Position numbers and translations under genes: made by a program. Below the pieces are notes generated by a model. The model was not told where the DNA came from and did not search any database. It worked only from the letters and a program-made list of their open reading frames with translations. DNA of 64,000 bases, taken from NCBI RefSeq assembly GCF_900156435.1, contig NZ_FTPQ01000001.1, positions 1,178,001-1,242,000 on the forward strand, written 5' to 3'. Position 1 is the first letter of the stretch; each line of letters opens with the position of its first letter. Below, in pieces: positions 1-8,350 of this stretch. Origin of the DNA: Microbacterium sp. RU1D. Lineage in GTDB: Bacteria; Actinomycetota; Actinomycetes; Actinomycetales; Microbacteriaceae.

Positions 1-570
1 TACGACCTCGACGTTCCCGTGATCGTCGGAGGAGCGGCCACCTACACCGCCGCGCTGCACCTCATGCGCACCGGTGCCGCCGGTGTGCTCGTCGGCTTCG
101 GCGGGGGAGCGGCGTCCACCACGCGCGCGACCCTCGGCCTGCACGCGCCGATGGCCACGGCCGTCGCCGACGTCGCGGGCGCCCGTCGCGACTACCTCGA
201 CGAGTCGGGCGGACGTTACGTCCACGTCATCGCGGATGGCGGCGTGGGCACCTCCGGCGACATCGTGAAGGCCCTCGCCATGGGCGCGGATGCCGTCATG
301 CTCGGCGTCGCGCTCGCACGGGCGACCGATGCGCCCGGTCGGGGCTTCCACTGGGGTCCCGAGGCGCACCACGCCAAGCTGCCGCGCGGACGCCGGGTCG
401 CGGTCGACCGCGTGGGTCCGCTCGAGCAGATCCTCTACGGGCCGGCGCCCGTCGCCGACGGCACGGCCAACCTCATCGGCGCGCTCAAGAAGTCGATGGC
501 CACCACCGGGTACTCCGACCTCAAGGAGTTCCAGCGCGTCGAGGTCGTCGTCGCCCCCTACGGGCACTGA
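1..570 (+). CDS. guaB3: GuaB3-family IMP dehydrogenase-related protein (3' part)
   Basis: This is the C-terminal 189 residues of a protein whose start lies before the window; the frame is open from base 1. It has the IMP dehydrogenase/GMP reductase barrel signatures: a VIVGGAATYTAA strand, the phosphate-binding ADGGVGTSGDIVKALAMGAD loop and MLGVALARA. The actinobacterial GuaB3 paralogue is usually annotated as IMP dehydrogenase-related; its relatives act in guanine nucleotide metabolism, but its own reaction is less certain than GuaB2. guaA lies three genes downstream on the same strand, which supports a purine context. The upstream half, with the expected catalytic cysteine loop, cannot be seen here. 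Confidence 0.9.
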   Translation, partial: YDLDVPVIVGGAATYTAALHLMRTGAAGVLVGFGGGAASTTRATLGLHAPMATAVADVAGARRDYLDESGGRYVHVIADGGVGTSGDIVKALAMGADAVMLGVALARATDAPGRGFHWGPEAHHAKLPRGRRVAVDRVGPLEQILYGPAPVADGTANLIGALKKSMATTGYSDLKEFQRVEVVVAPYGH

Positions 571-583
571 CACCGGAGACCGC

Positions 584-1468
584 ATGACGTCCACCCCCGC
601 GACGGCTTCCGCCCCGCCCCAGGTCTTCCCGCCCACGCTGCGGGAGGTCATGCTGCGGCCGCGGTGGATCGCGCTGCTGGCGTTCTCCCTCGTGATCGCC
701 GGGGCGCTCGCGTGGCTCGGACAGTGGCAGCTCGGGCGGGCCGTCGACACCTCGCCGCCTGAGCCGGGGCAGACCGAGCTCGTCCGCCCACTCGCCGATG
801 TCGTTCAGCCCGGCGACTACCTGCCCGAGCCGCTCGTCGGTCAGCGGGTCGACGTGAGCGGTACGTGGGTGGCATCCGACTTCATCGTCGTGTCGTCGCG
901 CTACAACGATGACGTCGAGGGGTACTGGGTGACGGGCCAGCTCCGCGTCGCGGGCACGGCAGAGCCGACCTCGATCGCCGTGGCGACCGGCTGGACCAGC
1001 GATCGAGACCAGGCGGACGCGGCAGCCGCGCGACTGCAGGCCGACGCGGAGGCCGACCCCACCGCCGTCGTCGAGGTGACCGGGCGCCTCATCTCCGACG
1101 AGGGCCCGTCCGTGCCGCCCGCCGGCGCCGACCCGCAGACGTTGGTGAAGATGTCGCCCGCGATGCTGCTCGGGCGCTGGCACGACACCGACGATCTCGA
1201 CGTGTACCGGCAGTACGTCGCCTCGCAGACGGCGATCGGCCCGCTCGACGCGATCGCCTCGCCCGCACCCGACGAACGCTCCCGCGTCAACTGGCTCAAC
1301 ATCTTCTACGCCGCCGAATGGGCGATCTTCGCCGGCTTCGCGCTGTACCTCTGGTACCGGCTCGCGCGCGACGCGTGGGAGAAGGAGGTCGAAGACCTCG
1401 AGGACGAACAGTTCGAGACCGAGCAGCCCGGGCCGCTCGCGGCGGAAGCCGCGGAATCCCGCGACTAG
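584..1468 (+). CDS. SURF1-family cytochrome oxidase assembly protein
   Basis: A 294-residue protein with the SURF1 layout: a short cytoplasmic N-terminus, one membrane helix at about residues 29-45, a large extracytoplasmic domain and a second helix near residues 238-258, followed by an acidic tail. SURF1 proteins (Shy1 in yeast) help assemble haem-copper cytochrome oxidase, probably in haem a insertion. The ATG at 584 was chosen because it follows the guaB3 stop by 13 bases and gives the usual start just before LREVMLRPRW; the frame stays open further upstream but only inside guaB3. It probably belongs to one transcription unit with guaB3, the DUF3817 gene and guaA. Confidence 0.88.
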   Translation: MTSTPATASAPPQVFPPTLREVMLRPRWIALLAFSLVIAGALAWLGQWQLGRAVDTSPPEPGQTELVRPLADVVQPGDYLPEPLVGQRVDVSGTWVASDFIVVSSRYNDDVEGYWVTGQLRVAGTAEPTSIAVATGWTSDRDQADAAAARLQADAEADPTAVVEVTGRLISDEGPSVPPAGADPQTLVKMSPAMLLGRWHDTDDLDVYRQYVASQTAIGPLDAIASPAPDERSRVNWLNIFYAAEWAIFAGFALYLWYRLARDAWEKEVEDLEDEQFETEQPGPLAAEAAESRD

Positions 1469-1478
1469 ACTGGCATCC

Positions 1479-2000
1479 ATGCCCCGCGCCCCGAAGCTCG
1501 CCTCATTCCCGGCGATCCGCGGAGCCCTGAAGTTCTACCAGATCTGCTCGATCATCACCGGTATCGGCCTGCTGCTGCTGGTCGCTGAGATGATCCTGAA
1601 GTACACGCCCATTCACGTGGAGCTGTTCCTCGGCGGATCCGGGGGCTTCCTGTGGTTCGCGGATGCCGTTCCCGGCCCCGACTGCCAGTGGTTCTCGCTC
1701 TTCGTACCCGGCGGCAGCGGCTGCGAGATCCTCTCCACGGGTGACGGTGTGAACGTGTCGCTCGCGATCCTCGTCGCCCACGGCTGGTTCTACGTCGTCT
1801 ACCTCATTTCGTGCTTCCGCGTCTGGAGTCTGATGCGGTGGCCGTTCCGTCGGTTCGTCTTCCTCGCCCTCGGTGGCGTGGTGCCGTTCCTCTCCTTCAT
1901 CCTCGAGGTGCGCACCGCCCGCGGCGTGCGCGCCTACCTCGCCGAGCGCGAGGCCGCCCAGGCCTCGGCTCCCGTCTCCGCCCCGGAGGGCACCCGGTGA
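1479..2000 (+). CDS. DUF3817 family integral membrane protein
   Basis: A 173-residue protein with three hydrophobic segments, at about residues 20-40, 88-105 and 120-140, and a longer than usual extracytoplasmic loop holding two cysteines (PDCQWF and SGCEIL) after the first helix. The pattern [20 protein letters not shown] and the position between SURF1 and guaA match the DUF3817 family, which is widely placed beside guaA in Actinobacteria. No function is established for the family. It starts 11 bases after the SURF1 gene and its stop overlaps the GTG start of guaA by 3 bases, so translational coupling is likely. Confidence 0.85.
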   Translation: MPRAPKLASFPAIRGALKFYQICSIITGIGLLLLVAEMILKYTPIHVELFLGGSGGFLWFADAVPGPDCQWFSLFVPGGSGCEILSTGDGVNVSLAILVAHGWFYVVYLISCFRVWSLMRWPFRRFVFLALGGVVPFLSFILEVRTARGVRAYLAEREAAQASAPVSAPEGTR

Positions 2001-3577
2001 CCGAACAGACCGAAACGTCCCAGCGTCCCGTCCTCGTCGTCGACTTCGGCGCCCAGTACGCGCAGCTCATCGCCCGGCGCGTCCGCGAGGCCGGCGTCTA
2101 CAGCGAGATCGTGCCGCACACCGCCTCGGCGGAAGAGATCGCGGCCAAGAATCCCGTGGGCATCATCCTGTCGGGTGGGCCGTCGTCGGTCTACGAAGAC
2201 GGCGCGCCGAGTCTCGACACCGACGTGTTCGACCTCGACGTGCCCACGCTGGGCATCTGCTACGGCTTCCAGGTCATGGCGAAGGCGCTCGGCGGCGAGG
2301 TGGCGAACACCGGACTCCGCGAGTACGGAGCGACCGACGCCACCGTCGTCACCGAGGGGACGCTGCTGCAGGGCCAGCCCTCGGAGCAGAACGTCTGGAT
2401 GAGCCACGGCGACCAGGTCTCGCGCGCGCCCGAGGGCTTCGAGGTGCTCGCCCGCACCGCGCACACGCCCGTCGCCGCCTTCGCGAACGACACCCGCCGC
2501 ATGTACGGCGTGCAGTGGCATCCCGAGGTCAAGCACTCCGACCACGGACAGAACGTGCTCGAGAACTTCCTGCACAAGGCGGCGGGTCTGCCCGCCGACT
2601 GGAACAGCGGCAACGTCATCGCCGAGCAGGTCGAGCGCATCCGTCAGCAGGTCGGCACCGGCCGCGTCATCTCGGCCCTCTCGGGCGGCGTCGACTCCGC
2701 CGTGTCGACCGCCCTCGTGCACGAGGCCGTCGGCGACCAGCTGATCGCCGTCTTCGTCGACCACGGCCTCCTCCGCAAGGGTGAGCGCGAGCAGGTCGAG
2801 AACGACTACGTCGCCTCCACCGGCGTGAAGCTCATCACCGTCGACGCGCGTGAGACGTTCCTGAACGCCCTCGCCGGCGTCAGCGACCCGGAGCAGAAGC
2901 GCAAGATCATCGGCCGTGAGTTCATCCGCGCCTTCGAGAAGGTGCAGGCCGATCTCGTCGCCGAAGCCAAGGCCGAGGGCGAGCAGGTGCGCTTCCTCGT
3001 GCAGGGCACGCTGTACCCCGACGTCGTCGAGTCCGGCGGAGGCGCCGGCACGGCCAACATCAAGAGCCACCACAACGTCGGGGGTCTGCCCGAAGACCTG
3101 CAGTTCGAGCTGGTCGAGCCGCTGCGCACCCTCTTCAAGGACGAGGTGCGCGCGATCGGCCGCGAGCTCGGCCTGCCCGAAGCCATCGTCGGTCGCCAGC
3201 CGTTTCCGGGGCCCGGTCTCGGCATCCGCATCGTGGGCGAGGTCACCGCTGACCGTCTCGAGATCCTGCGTGAGGCCGACGCCATCGCGCGCGCCGAACT
3301 GACGAAGGCCGGTCTCGACAACGAGATCTGGCAGTGCCCCGTCGTGCTGCTCGCCGACGTGCGCTCGGTGGGCGTGCAGGGCGACGGCCGCACCTACGGT
3401 CACCCCATCGTGCTGCGGCCCGTGTCGTCGGAGGATGCGATGACCGCCGACTGGACGCGTCTGCCCTACGACGTGCTGTCGAAGATCTCGAACCGCATCA
3501 CCAACGAGGTGAAGGACGTCAACCGCGTGGTGCTCGACGTGACGTCGAAGCCGCCGGGGACGATCGAGTGGGAGTGA
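1997..3577 (+). CDS. guaA: GMP synthase (glutamine-hydrolysing)
   Basis: A 526-residue full-length GuaA, which converts XMP, glutamine and ATP to GMP in the cytoplasm. The N-terminal class I glutamine amidotransferase domain has its nucleophile in GICYGFQ (Cys88) and the partner His175/Glu177 in QWHPEV. The ATP-pyrophosphatase domain carries the P-loop SGGVDS at residues 229-234. The C-terminal dimerisation domain includes FPGPGLGIR and ends in KPPGTIEWE, the normal GuaA terminus. The GTG at 1997 was chosen because it overlaps the preceding stop and places [10 protein letters not shown] at the usual position; upstream in-frame sequence only overlaps the DUF3817 gene. Confidence 0.97.
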   Translation: MTEQTETSQRPVLVVDFGAQYAQLIARRVREAGVYSEIVPHTASAEEIAAKNPVGIILSGGPSSVYEDGAPSLDTDVFDLDVPTLGICYGFQVMAKALGGEVANTGLREYGATDATVVTEGTLLQGQPSEQNVWMSHGDQVSRAPEGFEVLARTAHTPVAAFANDTRRMYGVQWHPEVKHSDHGQNVLENFLHKAAGLPADWNSGNVIAEQVERIRQQVGTGRVISALSGGVDSAVSTALVHEAVGDQLIAVFVDHGLLRKGEREQVENDYVASTGVKLITVDARETFLNALAGVSDPEQKRKIIGREFIRAFEKVQADLVAEAKAEGEQVRFLVQGTLYPDVVESGGGAGTANIKSHHNVGGLPEDLQFELVEPLRTLFKDEVRAIGRELGLPEAIVGRQPFPGPGLGIRIVGEVTADRLEILREADAIARAELTKAGLDNEIWQCPVVLLADVRSVGVQGDGRTYGHPIVLRPVSSEDAMTADWTRLPYDVLSKISNRITNEVKDVNRVVLDVTSKPPGTIEWE

Positions 3578-3640
3578 GCTTCGGCTGACTCCTGACCCCG
3601 CAACGGCGCCGTCGTCCGGCTCCGGGGTGTCATCTTCGCG

Positions 3641-3905
3641 TCGAGAGCGGGGCCCCTACCCCGATCGACTCGAAGACGATACCCCTCCACCGGACGGCGG
3701 CGTCGTTGCTCTGTCCTCAGCGTGGGGGTGTGGAGTGGGGCCCCTTCTCCGATCGACCCGGAGACGGTGCCCCTTCGCCTCGCGTTCGCGGCGGCGTGCG
3801 CGCTCCGCCGACCCGGCCGGGAGGTATGGGTCGAGAGCGGGTCTCCTTCCCCGATCGACCCGAAGACGACCCCCTCCACCGGGCGGCGGCGTCGCTGCTC
3901 TGCCG
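3641..3905. repeat. Imperfect intergenic direct repeats, about 75 bp
   Basis: The 500-base gap after guaA holds no convincing gene. Two diverged copies of a unit of about 75 bases lie at 3641-3715 and 3831-3905. They share TCGAGAGCGG, CCCGATCGA, CGAAGACGA and CGGCGGCGTCG. A shorter middle copy lies at about 3730-3776 (CCGATCGACC…GAGACGGTGCCCC). The spacing of 190 bases and the loss of parts of the middle copy suggest an old duplication. No function can be assigned. Confidence 0.7.
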
Positions 3906-3944
3906 TCCGCCGATGGGGGTACAGCGCGCCTGCGGCGCGCGGGG

Positions 3945-4012
3945 GTTGGGGCGTGATTCTCTCGTGGGGGCATGATTTCCGCGCCCCGAACGACGGATCG
4001 CGTCCCACACCC
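3945..4012. repeat. Diverged copy of intergenic palindromic repeat family A
   Basis: About 68 bases align with the nested palindrome at 26450-26521: GGGGCGTGATTCTC, then GGGGGCATGATTTCC, then GCGCCCCGAACGA. Several pairing positions are lost here, so this copy would fold less well. It lies about 65 bases before the glycosyltransferase start. Confidence 0.6.
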
Positions 4013-4077
4013 GGGGCGTGGGCGCGCGGGGAGTGCGGGCAGCGGGACCGCCGTCGCTCGTGGGGGAGGATGGGGGC

Positions 4078-5445
4078 GTGAGTGACGCTGAGTTCCCCGA
4101 TGCCTGGTACCTCATCCTCTCGAGCAGGCTCATCCCCGACCTCGACGGCGGGTACACCATCTCCACGCTCGCGCGGGCTCGGCAGATGGCGGATGCCGGG
4201 GCGACACCGCTCCTGCTGACCGTCGACCCGGGCGACGCCGACGCCCACGCCGCGCATCGACGGACTTTCGTCGAGCGGGGGGCCGCAGCGGCATCCGGTG
4301 TCTTCCGCAACCTCTTCGATGAGGCCGTCGCGCCGGACGGGGGAGCGGCGCCGTGGCTGCGCGGGGCGGTGCACGAGGGGCGGCCCGACCCGGCCCTCGA
4401 GTACCGTGACGTCGCCGGCGGCGCGGTCTCGCTGCCGAACGTCATGGACCCCGACTGGCACCTGTCGGCGGCGCCCATCGTGGTGAGGGATGCCGCGGGC
4501 GAACCCGTGGGCGTGATCGACGGGTTCGGAGCGCTCTACCGTGCGTGGCTCGCGCACGTCGCGACGCAGCTGCGGGAGGAGGAACGGCGTCCCGTCGTGA
4601 TCATCTGCGAATCGCGACAGCTCGGGGAGCTCATCGTGGGATGGGGCGACGACGACGTGCGGATCCTGCACACCGTGCACACGATCCACCTCGACGCCCC
4701 GTACCGTCCCGATTCGGCGCTGAACGCGCTCTGGACGCGCTGGTTCGAGATCGCGCCACGCTTCGATGCCGTGCTGTGGCCGACGGCGCAGCAGCGCGAC
4801 GACGTGCGCGAACGCTTCGGCGGCTCGGCGAACGATCTCGTCGCTCCGCACGCCGTCCGTGGCCCCGCGGAAGTCGTCCCCGCGGGGGATCGCGACGCGG
4901 GTCGCGTCGTGGTGCTCGGGCGTCTGGCTCCCGGCAAGCGTCTTCCGGCGGCCGTGCGGGCGTTCGCGCGCGTCGTCACCGAGGTACCCGCGGCGCGACT
5001 GGAGCTGTGGGGTGCCGGCGCCCAGCGGGACGAACTCGAGACCCTCGTCGCCGAGCTCGGGCTGGCGGATGCCGTGATCCTTCCGGGGCTCACGAACGAC
5101 GCCGGCGCCGTTCTCGATCGCGCTGCGGCCTACCTCACCACCTCGGCCTTCGAAGGACAGGGACTCGCGCTCGCCGAAGCCCTGGCGCACGGGACTCCCG
5201 TGGTGGCCTACGACATCCGCTACGGCCCGCGCGACATGCTGGCCGCGGGGGGCGGCATCCTGGTCCCGGACGGCGACGAGGACGCGCTCGTCTCCGCCCT
5301 CGTACGCGTGCTGACGGACGCCGAGACGCGGGAGCGACTGTCGTCCCAAGCGGTGCACGCGGCGGCCACCCTCAGCCCCGTGCGCGCGATGCGGACGTTG
5401 GCCGCCGCGTGTAGCGACGCGCTGGCGCGGCCGCGCCGCCGCTGA
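4078..5445 (+). CDS. Glycosyltransferase, GT4/GT-B type
   Basis: A 455-residue cytoplasmic glycosyltransferase. The C-terminal half is a GT-B nucleotide-sugar domain: VVVLGRLAPGKRLPAAVRAF, LELWGAGAQRDEL, and the E-x7-E motif in FEGQGLALAEAL followed by GTPVVAYDIRYGPRDML. The N-terminal half (LSSRLIPDLDGGYTISTLARA) resembles poly(glycerol-phosphate) glucosyltransferases of the TagE/GtfA kind, so a role in cell-wall glycopolymer or protein glycosylation is possible; donor and acceptor are unknown. The GTG at 4078 was chosen because GGGGAGGA sits eight bases upstream. The in-frame ATG at 4018 adds 20 residues unlike the family. It ends 2 bases from the convergent hydrolase gene. Confidence 0.82.
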   Translation: MSDAEFPDAWYLILSSRLIPDLDGGYTISTLARARQMADAGATPLLLTVDPGDADAHAAHRRTFVERGAAAASGVFRNLFDEAVAPDGGAAPWLRGAVHEGRPDPALEYRDVAGGAVSLPNVMDPDWHLSAAPIVVRDAAGEPVGVIDGFGALYRAWLAHVATQLREEERRPVVIICESRQLGELIVGWGDDDVRILHTVHTIHLDAPYRPDSALNALWTRWFEIAPRFDAVLWPTAQQRDDVRERFGGSANDLVAPHAVRGPAEVVPAGDRDAGRVVVLGRLAPGKRLPAAVRAFARVVTEVPAARLELWGAGAQRDELETLVAELGLADAVILPGLTNDAGAVLDRAAAYLTTSAFEGQGLALAEALAHGTPVVAYDIRYGPRDMLAAGGGILVPDGDEDALVSALVRVLTDAETRERLSSQAVHAAATLSPVRAMRTLAAACSDALARPRRR

Positions 5446-5447
5446 GC

Positions 5448-6161
5448 TCAGGCGCGCGCGGCCCCTCGGACGGCGCGCACGGCGGCCGCGGGAGAGCCGT
5501 GGAACGCCGGGCCGTGCCCGGGGAGCACCCAATCGGCATCCAGGTGTTCGATGTGTGAGAGGGACGCCACGGCCTCGGCGGGATCGTCGGTGAACGGTGC
5601 GGGGCCCGGGCCGGTACGGCCGGTGAGGACGTGACGGGTGGTCAGCGCGTCGCCGACGAACACCGCGCGGGCCGCGGGCGAGAACACCGCGACACTCCCG
5701 GCGGAGTGGCCGGGCATGCCGATCACGCGTGGCTCCCCGGGCAGGTCGAGCGTGTCGCCGTCGGCGACCTCACGCACCTGGGTCAGCCACTGCGGTCGCA
5801 TCCCCTTGCGGATGCCGAAGGCGGCGAAGCGCAGGAGGGGCCCGAAGCGCATCGGGCCGGCCGGGGTCTGCGGCTTGTCGCCGCCTTGCGCGCGGTCGGC
5901 GTCGGCGGAGTGGATGTAGACGGGGATGCCGTGGTCGCGGCGCAGCCGCTCCGCGAAGCCGATATGGTCGCTGTCGCCGTGGGTGAGCACCACGCCGCGT
6001 ATGTCGTCGATCGGTCGGCGAATGGCATCCAGTTCTCGGCGGAGGTCGGCGTACATGCCGGGGAGGCCGGCGTCGATGAGGGTGATGCCCTCCGGCTCGA
6101 CGATGAGGTACGCGGCGACGATGTCGTTACCGATGCGGTGGAGTGCGGGGCCGAGTTGCAT
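5448..6161 (-). CDS. Metallo-beta-lactamase-fold hydrolase
   Basis: A 237-residue MBL-fold protein. The metal site reads THGDSDH, in which the second ligand of the usual HxHxDH is Asp, a variant seen in parts of the family. GMPGHSAGS, FVGDAL and the late LPGHGPAF supply the remaining ligands. The start MQLGPALHRIGND was chosen because a GAGGAG ribosome site precedes it and the family core begins there; the frame extends upstream but would cross the operators and the divergent regulator. The substrate is unknown. It is divergent from a TetR gene with two matching operators between them, so it is very likely that regulator's target. Confidence 0.87.
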   Translation of the reverse strand: MQLGPALHRIGNDIVAAYLIVEPEGITLIDAGLPGMYADLRRELDAIRRPIDDIRGVVLTHGDSDHIGFAERLRRDHGIPVYIHSADADRAQGGDKPQTPAGPMRFGPLLRFAAFGIRKGMRPQWLTQVREVADGDTLDLPGEPRVIGMPGHSAGSVAVFSPAARAVFVGDALTTRHVLTGRTGPGPAPFTDDPAEAVASLSHIEHLDADWVLPGHGPAFHGSPAAAVRAVRGAARA

Positions 6162-6177
6162 GGGGATCTCCTCGTCG

Positions 6178-6220
6178 ATGGCTATGAACGTTAGCCATGA
6201 TAGCTTATGTGCATAGCCAT
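6178..6220. promoter_or_regulatory. Twin 21-bp TetR operators
   Basis: Two adjacent 21-base sites lie between the divergent hydrolase and TetR genes. Site 1 (6178-6198) is ATGGCTA-N7-TAGCCAT, a perfect 7-7-7 palindrome. Site 2 (6200-6220), read on the minus strand, is ATGGCTA-N7-AAGCTAT and also shares TG in the spacer. Their centres are 22 bases apart, about two helical turns, which suits two dimers on one DNA face. They cover the probable start regions of both genes. Confidence 0.82.
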
Positions 6221-6231
6221 AGGGAGGGGTC

Positions 6232-6789
6232 ATGCCGACGCCGGAGAGAACATCGACCGAACGGATCGTCCGCGCGGCCGTCCGCCTGCTCGAGGACGGC
6301 GGGCCCGCTGCGGTCACGATGCAGGCCGTCGCGAACGCGGTAGGGGTCAAGGCGCCCTCGCTCTACAAGCGCGTCCGCGACCGCGATGCCCTGCTGCGGC
6401 TGGTGGGGGAGGAGGCCGCCGACGACCTCACCCGGCGACTCGAGGCGGCATCCGGTCGACTGGATGATGCCCTCCTCGCGTTCCGGGACTTCGGCCGCGA
6501 GCGGCCCGAGGCGTTCCGCCTGCTGTTCACGAACCTGGTGGATGCCGACCGGCTCGCTGCCACGAGTGCGCCCGTGCTGCGCGCGACCGAGGCCGCCGTC
6601 GGGCCGGCCCACGCCCTCGACGCGGCGCGCCTGCTCACGGCGTGGGCGACGGGCTTCGTCACGATGGAGCTCGCCGGGGCCTTCCGTCTCGGCGGCGATC
6701 TCGACGAGGCCTACCGCTACGGGATCAGCCACCTGATGGGCACCCTGCAGACCGCTCAGGAGCCGGAGCGGCCGGCCCAGGGGTCGTAG
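6232..6789 (+). CDS. TetR/AcrR family regulator
   Basis: A 185-residue TetR-type repressor. Residues about 8-55 are the DNA-binding domain (STERIVRAAVRLLEDGGPAAVTMQAVANAVGVKAPSLYKRVRDRDALL), with the recognition helix at VKAPSLYKRV. The rest is a WHG-type ligand-binding domain. A GGGAGGGG ribosome site precedes the ATG. The upstream twin palindromes suggest that it represses itself and the divergent MBL-fold gene. Its 3' end overlaps the end of the convergent LigD-like gene by 34 bases. The ligand is unknown. Confidence 0.9.
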   Translation: MPTPERTSTERIVRAAVRLLEDGGPAAVTMQAVANAVGVKAPSLYKRVRDRDALLRLVGEEAADDLTRRLEAASGRLDDALLAFRDFGRERPEAFRLLFTNLVDADRLAATSAPVLRATEAAVGPAHALDAARLLTAWATGFVTMELAGAFRLGGDLDEAYRYGISHLMGTLQTAQEPERPAQGS

Positions 6790-7985
6790 TCGGCGATCAG
6801 ATCCTCCTGCGCCGGGCGGTCGGCATCCGGAATGTGCTGCAGGTTCACGCGCACGCGGTACCAGAGCGAGCTCGAGCCGCGCATGCCGTCGACCATCACG
6901 TCGGCGGGGTGCAGTTCGGCGGCCGCGTCGGGGTGCCGGGTCTTCCACGTCTCGAGCGCGTCGAGGGCCTCGGGCTTGGTCTTGGTGCGGGCGACCTCGA
7001 TGAGGGGCATCGTCGACGTGCGGCGGCCCGAGCCGTCGGAGCCGCGCGGGGGCTTGTCGGCGGGACCGAGCTGCTTCGCCAGGGCGAGGAGGGCGTCCAG
7101 GGATCCGTCGCTGTCGTCGATCCCGGCGTGGGGGTCGCCGATCGTCCGGAAACGCTCGGGCACCGTGAGCACCGTGAACTCCTCCGGGCGGCGCGAGCGC
7201 ACCTCGTCCCAGGTCAGGGGCGTCGAGACGCGCGCGTCGGGCAGGGCGCGGATCGAGTACGCCGAGGCGACCGTGCGGTCCTTCGCGTTCTGGTTGAAGT
7301 CGACGAAGACGCTCTCGCCGCGCTCCTCCTTCCACCACCGGGCGGTCGCCAGCCCCGGGGCGCGGTTCTCGACCTCGCGGGCCAGCGTCTCGGCGGCGAC
7401 CCGCACGTCGGCGTACTCCCACTCGGGTCGGATCCGCACGAGGATGTGCAGTCCGCGCGACCCCGAGGTCTTCGGCCACCCGGTGAGGCCGTGGTCGGTC
7501 AGCACGTCCCGCGCGATGAACGCCACGTCGACGATCTGCGACCAGTCCACGCCCGGCATGGGGTCGAGATCGACACGGAGCTCATCGGGGTGGTCGAGAT
7601 CCTCCGCCCGCACGGGGTGGGGGTTGAGGTCGAGGCAGCCGAGGTTGACGACCCACGCGAGGCCCGCGGCATCGCGGATGACGGTCTCCTCGGCGGACGT
7701 GCCGGAGGCGTAGTGCAGCGTCGCGGTGTCGATGTAGTCGGGGTGCTTCTCGGGTACGCGCTTCTGGAAGAACGGCTCCTGGTCGAGGCCCTTCGAGAAG
7801 CGTTTCAAGACCATCGGGCGGCCGCCCGCCCCGCGTAGGGCACCGTCGGCGACGGAGAGGTAGTACCGCACGAGGTCGAGCTTGGTGAGTCCGGGTTCGG
7901 GGAAGACGACGCGGTCGGGGCTGGTCACGCGTACCTCGTGACCGTCGACGTCCAGGATCTCGGCGGGAGTCTTCGCGGGGCTCAT
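6756..7985 (-). CDS. LigD-type primase-polymerase domain protein
   Basis: A 409-residue stand-alone protein of the bacterial NHEJ polymerase (LigD PolDom, AEP primase) family. The catalytic acids are visible as RVDLDP (Asp139, Asp141), the nucleotide-binding His180 lies in SGSRGLHI, and a third acid is in VFVDFNQNAKDRT. A C-terminal extension after about residue 305 follows the polymerase core and has no domain I can name. No ligase or phosphoesterase domain is fused to it. Family members add ribo- or deoxynucleotides at broken ends. A related gene lies at 28522-29547 and a DNA ligase at 31977-33020, but no Ku gene is visible in the window. Confidence 0.88.
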   Translation of the reverse strand: MSPAKTPAEILDVDGHEVRVTSPDRVVFPEPGLTKLDLVRYYLSVADGALRGAGGRPMVLKRFSKGLDQEPFFQKRVPEKHPDYIDTATLHYASGTSAEETVIRDAAGLAWVVNLGCLDLNPHPVRAEDLDHPDELRVDLDPMPGVDWSQIVDVAFIARDVLTDHGLTGWPKTSGSRGLHILVRIRPEWEYADVRVAAETLAREVENRAPGLATARWWKEERGESVFVDFNQNAKDRTVASAYSIRALPDARVSTPLTWDEVRSRRPEEFTVLTVPERFRTIGDPHAGIDDSDGSLDALLALAKQLGPADKPPRGSDGSGRRTSTMPLIEVARTKTKPEALDALETWKTRHPDAAAELHPADVMVDGMRGSSSLWYRVRVNLQHIPDADRPAQEDLIADYDPWAGRSGS

Positions 7986-8070
7986 GCCGGGAGGCTAGCC
8001 CCGCGGCATCCGGAGCCGGCACCCCTTGCGCAAGGGACGGGGTGGGTGCGGAACGCCGACCGGGGGCGAG

Positions 8071-8119
8071 TGTCCAAGACACCCGGGCGACTGTCTGAGG
8101 CGTCCGGGTGTCTTGGACA
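8071..8119. repeat. Intergenic palindrome, family B copy 1
   Basis: A perfect 16-bp inverted repeat: arms TGTCCAAGACACCCGG (8071-8086) and its complement (8104-8119), with a 17-base loop. It lies after the minus-strand Bax-inhibitor gene and upstream of the LigD-like gene, in a 361-base gap without a gene. The second arm with its flank (GGCGTCCGGGTGTCTTGGACA) recurs at 8193-8239 and 51773-51803. Confidence 0.8.
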
Positions 8120-8192
8120 TTTGGGACGCGTGACGACGTGCGGCTCGCCGGCTGCGGTGCGAGCGACGACGGGGGCCCATGAAATATCGAGC

Positions 8193-8239
8193 GTCCAGGA
8201 AACCCGGACGGCTTCTCGAGGCGTCCGGGTGTTTTGGAC
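8193..8239. repeat. Intergenic palindrome, family B copy 2
   Basis: Inverted repeat with 18-base arms, 15 of 18 positions complementary (8193-8210 and 8222-8239), and an 11-base loop. The right arm with its flank (AGGCGTCCGGGTGTTTTGGACACTCG) is nearly the same as in copy 1. Two copies within 170 bases point to a dispersed repeat rather than a simple terminator. Confidence 0.75.
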
Positions 8240-8269
8240 ACTCGATCGAGGCGGAAGAGAGCGGGGACG

Positions 8270-8303
8270 ACGAAGGGCCGCCCCGAACGGGACGGCCCTT
8301 CGT
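8270..8303 (-). terminator. Rho-independent-like terminator of the Bax-inhibitor gene
   Basis: An 11-bp perfect stem: ACGAAGGGCCG at 8270-8280 pairs with 8293-8303 across a 12-base loop, about 45 bases past the stop of the minus-strand gene. No clear U-run follows, as is common in high-GC Actinobacteria. Confidence 0.65.
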
Positions 8304-8350
8304 GCGTCGACGCGGTGCGTCGACGCGGTGCGTCAGACGCGGTGCGTCAG
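8302..8350. repeat. Short tandem repeat, 13-14 bp unit
   Basis: GTGCGTCGACGCG occurs twice exactly (8302-8314, 8315-8327). It is followed by a 14-base variant (8328-8341) and a partial unit that runs into the stop codon of the Bax-inhibitor gene. It may vary in copy number between strains. Confidence 0.7.

Noticed and set aside
3466..5532. Long open frame on the minus strand opposite guaA's end and the glycosyltransferase
   Set aside because: It is Arg/Pro/Gly-rich without any domain, lies antisense to a well-supported gene, and is the usual result of high third-position GC.
8302..8350. Possible CRISPR-like array from the repeated GTGCGTCGACGCG unit
   Set aside because: The units abut without spacers and no cas gene is present; this is a plain short tandem repeat.
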